Positions 44,064 through 47,935 of a stretch of DNA of 47,935 nucleotides are shown here, piece by piece. How positions within the stretch are numbered: position 1 is the stretch's first letter; every line of letters starts with the position of its first letter. This DNA is from Acidobacteriota bacterium. Its GTDB lineage: Bacteria > Acidobacteriota > Terriglobia > Terriglobales > Acidobacteriaceae. The position numbers and the translations under genes are program-made. The stretch is from NCBI GenBank assembly GCA_003010405.1, contig PJLO01000002.1, positions 73,947 through 121,881 of the forward strand. Direction: 5' to 3'. Below the pieces are notes generated by a model. That model ran no database searches. It saw only the letters and a program-made list of their open reading frames with translations, and was not told the DNA's origin.

Positions 44064-45167
44064 GTGATACGACGACTTTATTTTCACAATTTCCGATGCC
44101 TAGAGAATTTCGAGTTGCCCATTTCCGGTCAATCGTCTGCCCTGCTAATTGGGAAGAACGGCTCAGGCAAAACAACGGTTGGACTTGCGCTGGAAATATT
44201 ACAGAAGATCGCGCGAGGTACGAACCGGATAAGCGACTTGATACAGCCGAAGGATTTTGCTTGCGGACGTACGGATGTGCCGATTCGATTTCAGATTGAG
44301 GTCGAGTTGGGAGGCAAGGTATACAGCTATGATATCGCGTTTGAGCTCCCGAAGGACTTCAAAGAACTGCGTGTACTTGAAGAGAAGCTTGCGGTTGACG
44401 GCCTATCTGTCTACAGCCGAGAAGTAGCGCAAGTACATCTTGCAAAAACAAGCAAGGAAAAGGAAGCAAAGTTCCTTATCGACTGGCATATGGTGGCTCT
44501 ACCGATAATTCAGGAATACTCAACGACGCATCCCTTGTCCGTTTTCAAGACGTGGCTCAGTCGCATGCTCATTCTCCGGCCGACACCCACTTTGATATTA
44601 GGAGAATCGAATACAGAGACACTCCAGCCGAATACCCCGGTGACGAATTTTGCCGCGTGGTTTTCAGGACTCTTGGCTCTCGAACCGGCTGCCTACACCA
44701 AAATCGATGAGTATCTCAAGCAGTTGATGCCCGACCTGAAGGACATTAAGAATCCAACGATTGGCAAAGATTCTAGGAGCCTTACCGTTCAGTTTTCCAA
44801 TAAGCAGGGGAGCTTAAGCATTCCTTTCGAGGATCTATCGGATGGCGAAAAGTGTTTCATGATATGCGCGCTAGTACTCGTTGCGAACGAGGTTAGTGGC
44901 CCAGTGCTTTGCTTTTGGGATGAACCAGACAACTATCTTGCGCCATCAGAAGTCGGGCACTTTGTGATAGGTCTTCGCAAAGCATTTCAATCCGGGGGGC
45001 AGTTTGTTGCGACCTCTCACAACCCTGAGACGATCCGCCGTTTTTCGGAGAGGAATACACTTGTTCTCCATAGAAACAGCCATCTTGAGCCCACGATCGT
45101 GCGGCCACTCAGCGAACTTAAGGTTAGCGGGGACCTTGTGAGTGCGTTGCTTCGAGGCGACGTGTGA
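44064..45167 (+). CDS. OLD/AAA_21-type ABC ATPase of a two-gene system
   Basis: A 367-residue SMC-like ATPase. GTG 44064 (MIRRLYFHNFRCLENFELPI) matches the usual N-terminus of RecF/OLD-type ATPases; no ribosome site is evident. Walker A is GKNGSGKT (30-37), signature LSDGEKCF (258-265), Walker B VLCFWDEPDNYL with D286 and E287, and switch H319 (ATSHNPETI). Between them lies a 200-residue insert without a long coiled coil. There is no Toprim domain in this protein; it is supplied by the next gene, whose start overlaps the stop by 4 bases. G+C is near 50 percent in lines I counted by hand (43-57), below neighbouring uvrB. ATPase/nuclease pairs of this design (Gabija, PARIS, OLD) are phage defences; here this is an analogy. 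Confidence 0.85.
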   Translation: MIRRLYFHNFRCLENFELPISGQSSALLIGKNGSGKTTVGLALEILQKIARGTNRISDLIQPKDFACGRTDVPIRFQIEVELGGKVYSYDIAFELPKDFKELRVLEEKLAVDGLSVYSREVAQVHLAKTSKEKEAKFLIDWHMVALPIIQEYSTTHPLSVFKTWLSRMLILRPTPTLILGESNTETLQPNTPVTNFAAWFSGLLALEPAAYTKIDEYLKQLMPDLKDIKNPTIGKDSRSLTVQFSNKQGSLSIPFEDLSDGEKCFMICALVLVANEVSGPVLCFWDEPDNYLAPSEVGHFVIGLRKAFQSGGQFVATSHNPETIRRFSERNTLVLHRNSHLEPTIVRPLSELKVSGDLVSALLRGDV

Positions 45168-45664
45168 GTGTAAATAGGCATCAACCACACGTCCTAGTGC
45201 TCCCCGAGGACCGCGCCAACAGCGAATTGGCCAATGGCTTTCACTTGGGGATCGAGCATCGGTTTACTCGACGTATGCAAGTCCTCGTTGAGGCAGGCGG
45301 TTGGACTAAAGTCCGGGACCAGTTCAAATCAGATCACATCGCTGAAATGGAAGAGTATCCCGAGCGATTCATGGTTCTGTTGATTGATCTCGATGGTGAC
45401 GAAAATAGGCCGGATGATGTGAGGACCGTCATTCCACAGCATCTGAACGAGAGGGTCTTTGTCCTGGGCGTTTTTAGCGAACCTGAGGCTCTCAAAAGTG
45501 CCAAACTTGGCTCTTACGAAACCATCGGTGAGGCTATGGCGAAGGATTGCCGTGATCAAACTCACGAGATTTGGAGACATGAGCTCCTTCGGCATAATGA
45601 GCGAGAACTTGCGCGTTTGCGTAAGTGCGTTCGGCCGATCTTGTTCCCACCCATGAGAGACTAA
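45164..45664 (+). CDS. Small Toprim-like partner of the ATPase
   Basis: A 166-residue protein; GTG 45164 overlaps the ATPase stop (GTGA) and GAGG lies 6 bases upstream, so translation is coupled. Its acidic residues follow a Toprim-like order: E15-D16 after a strand (VLVLPEDRANSELANGF), then DxD at 75-77 (FMVLLIDLDGDENRPD), then FSEPEAL at 105-111. The middle AGGWTKVRDQF and the end HNERELARLRKCVRPILF look strongly conserved in style. I do not recall a named family; DUF4276/DUF4435-like proteins are the nearest in design. It could be a metal-dependent nuclease activated by the ATPase. Confidence 0.75.
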   Translation: MSVNRHQPHVLVLPEDRANSELANGFHLGIEHRFTRRMQVLVEAGGWTKVRDQFKSDHIAEMEEYPERFMVLLIDLDGDENRPDDVRTVIPQHLNERVFVLGVFSEPEALKSAKLGSYETIGEAMAKDCRDQTHEIWRHELLRHNERELARLRKCVRPILFPPMRD

Positions 45665-45710
45665 TCGGAAGTAACCCGCTGCCGCCGTTTCGCCATTGAC
45701 TTAAAGAAAA

Positions 45711-45744
45711 AAACGCCGCACCTCTCATCGAGTGTGCGGCGTTT
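45711..45744 (-). terminator. Rho-independent terminator of the nfn/glt operon
   Basis: An 11-bp stem AAACGCCGCAC/GTGCGGCGTTT with a 12-base loop. Read on the minus strand it runs into seven T, then CTTT. It may also stop the plus-strand ATPase unit, though less well. Confidence 0.85.
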
Positions 45745-45764
45745 GTGTCTTGCAGTATCCGGGC

Positions 45765-47225
45765 CTAGGCCTTGGTTGCTGCTTTGGTCTCCCACTCGCC
45801 TGTGGTCAGGTACTCGTGGATGGAGGCTGCGGCCTTGCGGCCCGCGCCCATGGCGAGGATGACGGTGGCGGATCCGGTTACGATGTCGCCTCCGGCGAAG
45901 ACGCCGCGTTTTGAGGTGCGCAGGCTTTCCGGGTCGGCCTGAATGTATCTGCGCGGAGTTGTCGCCAGGTCCGGCGTGGTGCTCTGGATCAGCGGATTGG
46001 CTGTGGTGCCAACTCCGATGATGGCCATATTCGCTGGCAGGACATGTTCCGAGCCGGGAATTGCCACGGGACTGCGGCGGCCGCTTGCATCCGGCTCTCC
46101 CAGTTCCATGCTGATGCAGCGTGCTCCGGTCAACCAGCCCTTTTCGTCTCCGAGGAACTCCAGGGGGTTGGTCAACATGCGGAACTGCACACCCTCTTCC
46201 CTGGCGTGTTTCACTTCTTCGGCGCGCGCTGGCATCTCCTGCGCGGAGCGGCGATAGACCAGGGTTGCCGTTTTCGCGCCAAGGCGCTTTGCGGTGCGCA
46301 CCGCGTCCATTGCGGTGTTGCCGCCGCCGACTACGATGACGTCCTTATCACGGCAGTCGTAAACCGGTTCGTCGTATTCGGGGAACTTGTAGGCGCGCAT
46401 TAGATTCACGCGGGTCAGGAACTCGTTGGACGAGTACACACCGTTGAGGTGTTCGCCCGGAACGCCGAGGAATATGGGAAGTCCGGCGCCGGTGGCGACG
46501 AAGACCGCGTCGTAGTGCTCGTCCCGCATCAACTCGTCAATGGTCACGCTCTTGCCTACCACGACGTTCGTTTCAAACTCCACGCCCATCTTGCGCAGGT
46601 TCTCCACTTCGCCCCTAACAATTTCCTTGGGCAGGCGGAACTCCGGGATGCCGTAAAGCAGGACGCCGCCGATCTCGTGCAGCGCTTCGAAGACGCGTAC
46701 GCGATGGCCCTTCTGGATGAGGTCTCCCGCAGCGGACAGGCCTGCGGGGCCGCTGCCCACGATGGCGACGCTCTTTCCCGTTGAAGGAGCATTTACGGGC
46801 AGTCCAAGCTGTCCGCTGAGGCGCTCGTAATCAGCGACGAAGCGTTCCAAATTACCGATGGCGACCGACTCGCCTTTCTTGCCCAGCAGGCAGCCGCCTT
46901 CGCACTGGTTCTCCTGCGGACAGACGCGGCCTGTGATTGCGGGAAGCGAGTTGTCTTCACGAAGCTTGGCGGCAGCACCCAGGAAATCGCCTGCGTAAAC
47001 CAGGTCCACCACTTCGCGGATCTTTACGCCGACCGGGCATTTCTGCACGCACCCGGGTCTGCTGCAGGCGATACAGCGCGTGGACTCGGTTTTGGCGGCC
47101 TCAGCGCAAAGACCCAGATTTACCTCTTCAAACGATTTATTACGCACGTCCGGCGCCAGCTCCGGCATGCGGGTGCGAGCAATCTTCATGCGTTCTTTAT
47201 TGGGCAGAGTGTTCTTGTTAGGCAC
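45765..47225 (-). CDS. gltA: NfnB/GltA-type NADPH flavin oxidoreductase subunit
   Basis: A 486-residue protein annotated in many genomes as homotetrameric glutamate synthase (NADPH) subunit; with the adjacent NfnA-like partner it is better read as the large subunit of an NfnAB ferredoxin-NADP oxidoreductase. Two iron-sulfur Cys groups occur early: RCIACSRPGCVQKCPVGV and GRVCPQENQCEGGC. FAD binding is at VGSGPAGLSAAGDL and NADPH binding at VVGGGNTAMDAVRTAKRLG. The closing GVFAGGDIVTGSATVILAMG is canonical. GTG 47225 has AGGAGG 7 bases upstream and overlaps the upstream gene by 8 bases. Confidence 0.94.
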   Translation of the reverse strand: MPNKNTLPNKERMKIARTRMPELAPDVRNKSFEEVNLGLCAEAAKTESTRCIACSRPGCVQKCPVGVKIREVVDLVYAGDFLGAAAKLREDNSLPAITGRVCPQENQCEGGCLLGKKGESVAIGNLERFVADYERLSGQLGLPVNAPSTGKSVAIVGSGPAGLSAAGDLIQKGHRVRVFEALHEIGGVLLYGIPEFRLPKEIVRGEVENLRKMGVEFETNVVVGKSVTIDELMRDEHYDAVFVATGAGLPIFLGVPGEHLNGVYSSNEFLTRVNLMRAYKFPEYDEPVYDCRDKDVIVVGGGNTAMDAVRTAKRLGAKTATLVYRRSAQEMPARAEEVKHAREEGVQFRMLTNPLEFLGDEKGWLTGARCISMELGEPDASGRRSPVAIPGSEHVLPANMAIIGVGTTANPLIQSTTPDLATTPRRYIQADPESLRTSKRGVFAGGDIVTGSATVILAMGAGRKAAASIHEYLTTGEWETKAATKA

Positions 47226-47935
47226 GTTGCGCCTCCTGTTTAGGAAACTGTGCCCTTATCTGAGCCAATTCCTTTTCCTTGTTCTCTTCGAAAAGTTTGA
47301 GCGACTCGGCTTCTTTATCGCGGTACATTGCGTTGCGCTGCATCAGCAGCTCAAAGTTCACAAGAGAAGCATCGAATTCCGGTCCGTCGACACATGCAAA
47401 CATGGCGTTCTTGCCAATCAGTACGCGGCAGCCGCCGCACATACCGGTGCCGTCCACCATGATCGAATTCAGGCTCACCATGGTCTTGATGCCAAGAGGG
47501 GTGGTCACCTGCGCAACTGCGCGCATCATGGGAACAGGCCCGACCGCCAGCACAAAGTCAATCTTTCGTCCCTCGGCGACGAGGTCGTTGAGCTTCTTCG
47601 TGACCAATCCTTTTTCGCCGTAGCTGCCGTCGTCGGTCATGATGTAGGTTTCATTGCTGGCAGCGCGAACTTCATCCTCGAAGACGACCATTTCGGTGTT
47701 GCGCGCGCCTTCGATGAAGATGACGTGATTACCGGCCTTCCTGAGCGCGTTGGCTGTAGGGAGCGCCATGGCAGTGCCTACGCTTCCAGCGATAATAGCG
47801 ACAGTGCCGAATTTCTTGATCTCCGATGGATGACCGAGCGGGCCAACGATATCCTTGATGTAGTCGCCCGCTTCCAGGCAGTTCAGCAGCGATGTTGTTT
47901 TGCCGATCGCTTGGGCGGCAATCGTGACAGTGCCC
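47218..47935 (-). CDS. NfnA-like FAD/2Fe-2S subunit, 5' end outside the window
   Basis: The partner of the preceding subunit, of the ferredoxin-NADP reductase/sulfide dehydrogenase alpha family. The frame is open to the window edge, so the N-terminal FAD domain is cut. Visible from the edge: GTVTIAAQAIGKTTSLLN, GDYIKDIVGPLGHPSEI, the NAD-site Gly-rich loop IAGSVGTAMALP, then FVLAVGPVPMMRAVA and the 2Fe-2S ligands in DGTGMCGGCRV and FACVDGPEFDA. The C-terminal 45 residues are charged and helical. NfnAB enzymes couple NADH, NADPH and ferredoxin by electron bifurcation, but some relatives only act as ferredoxin-NADP reductases. Confidence 0.92.
   Translation of the reverse strand, partial: GTVTIAAQAIGKTTSLLNCLEAGDYIKDIVGPLGHPSEIKKFGTVAIIAGSVGTAMALPTANALRKAGNHVIFIEGARNTEMVVFEDEVRAASNETYIMTDDGSYGEKGLVTKKLNDLVAEGRKIDFVLAVGPVPMMRAVAQVTTPLGIKTMVSLNSIMVDGTGMCGGCRVLIGKNAMFACVDGPEFDASLVNFELLMQRNAMYRDKEAESLKLFEENKEKELAQIRAQFPKQEAQRA

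Noticed and set aside
1..47935. CRISPR arrays, tRNA or rRNA genes
   Set aside because: No regularly spaced direct repeats and no tRNA- or rRNA-like stretch was noticed on reading; a tRNA or Infernal scan was not possible here.

Overview
The window looks like a chromosomal stretch of an Acidobacteriota bacterium, most like the Koribacter/Terriglobia group. This is inference from gene content: a GWxTD-domain exported protein, a YncE-type exported propeller, a DUF92 membrane protein, MacA-like efflux parts and a PatA/DUF4388 regulator beside Che genes. No rRNA or marker tree backs it. G+C is moderately high, except in a visibly AT-richer two-gene insert near 44-45.7 kb.

Layout. 0-1.4 kb is an insertion-sequence scar: the 3' part of an IS5-type transposase abuts a complete IS5-family (IS427-like) element whose transposase needs a -1 frameshift. 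The far end of that element lies on the stop codon of leuD. 1.4-4.6 kb is the leucine operon leuB-leuC-leuD (minus strand), with a recognisable promoter overlapped by a perfect inverted repeat. 4.8-15.2 kb is ordinary chromosome: a Cys-rich mini-protein, the GWxTD protein, a MacA-like adaptor plus ABC ATPase without a permease, a SIMPL protein, rarA, an OmpA-like protein, a TrmH-family methyltransferase, tsaC and a YdcF-like protein. 15.3-22.2 kb holds a zinc-ribbon mini-protein, a flavin oxidase, an Nramp-like transporter with altered metal-site motifs followed by small ORFs, a DUF92 protein and the propeller protein.

22.2-41.7 kb is the centrepiece: two complete chemosensory operons placed back to back. 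The minus-strand operon reads MCP-cheW-cheR-cheA-cheB-cheY-cheX and looks like a compact chemotaxis pathway with a CheX-type phosphatase. The plus-strand operon reads receiver, DHp-only protein, CheY, CheW, PilJ-like MCP, CheR, hybrid CheA with two HPt domains and a receiver, CheB, PatA-like DUF4388 protein with a degenerate receiver, and a receiver with a proline-rich tail. It resembles Pil-Chp/Pix systems that control type IV pili, but no pilus gene is in view.

41.8-47.9 kb holds uvrB; a translationally coupled pair encoding an OLD/AAA_21-type ATPase and a small Toprim-like protein (the best candidate here for an undescribed, possibly defensive, system); and the two subunits of an NfnAB/GltA-type flavin iron-sulfur oxidoreductase, the second cut by the window edge.
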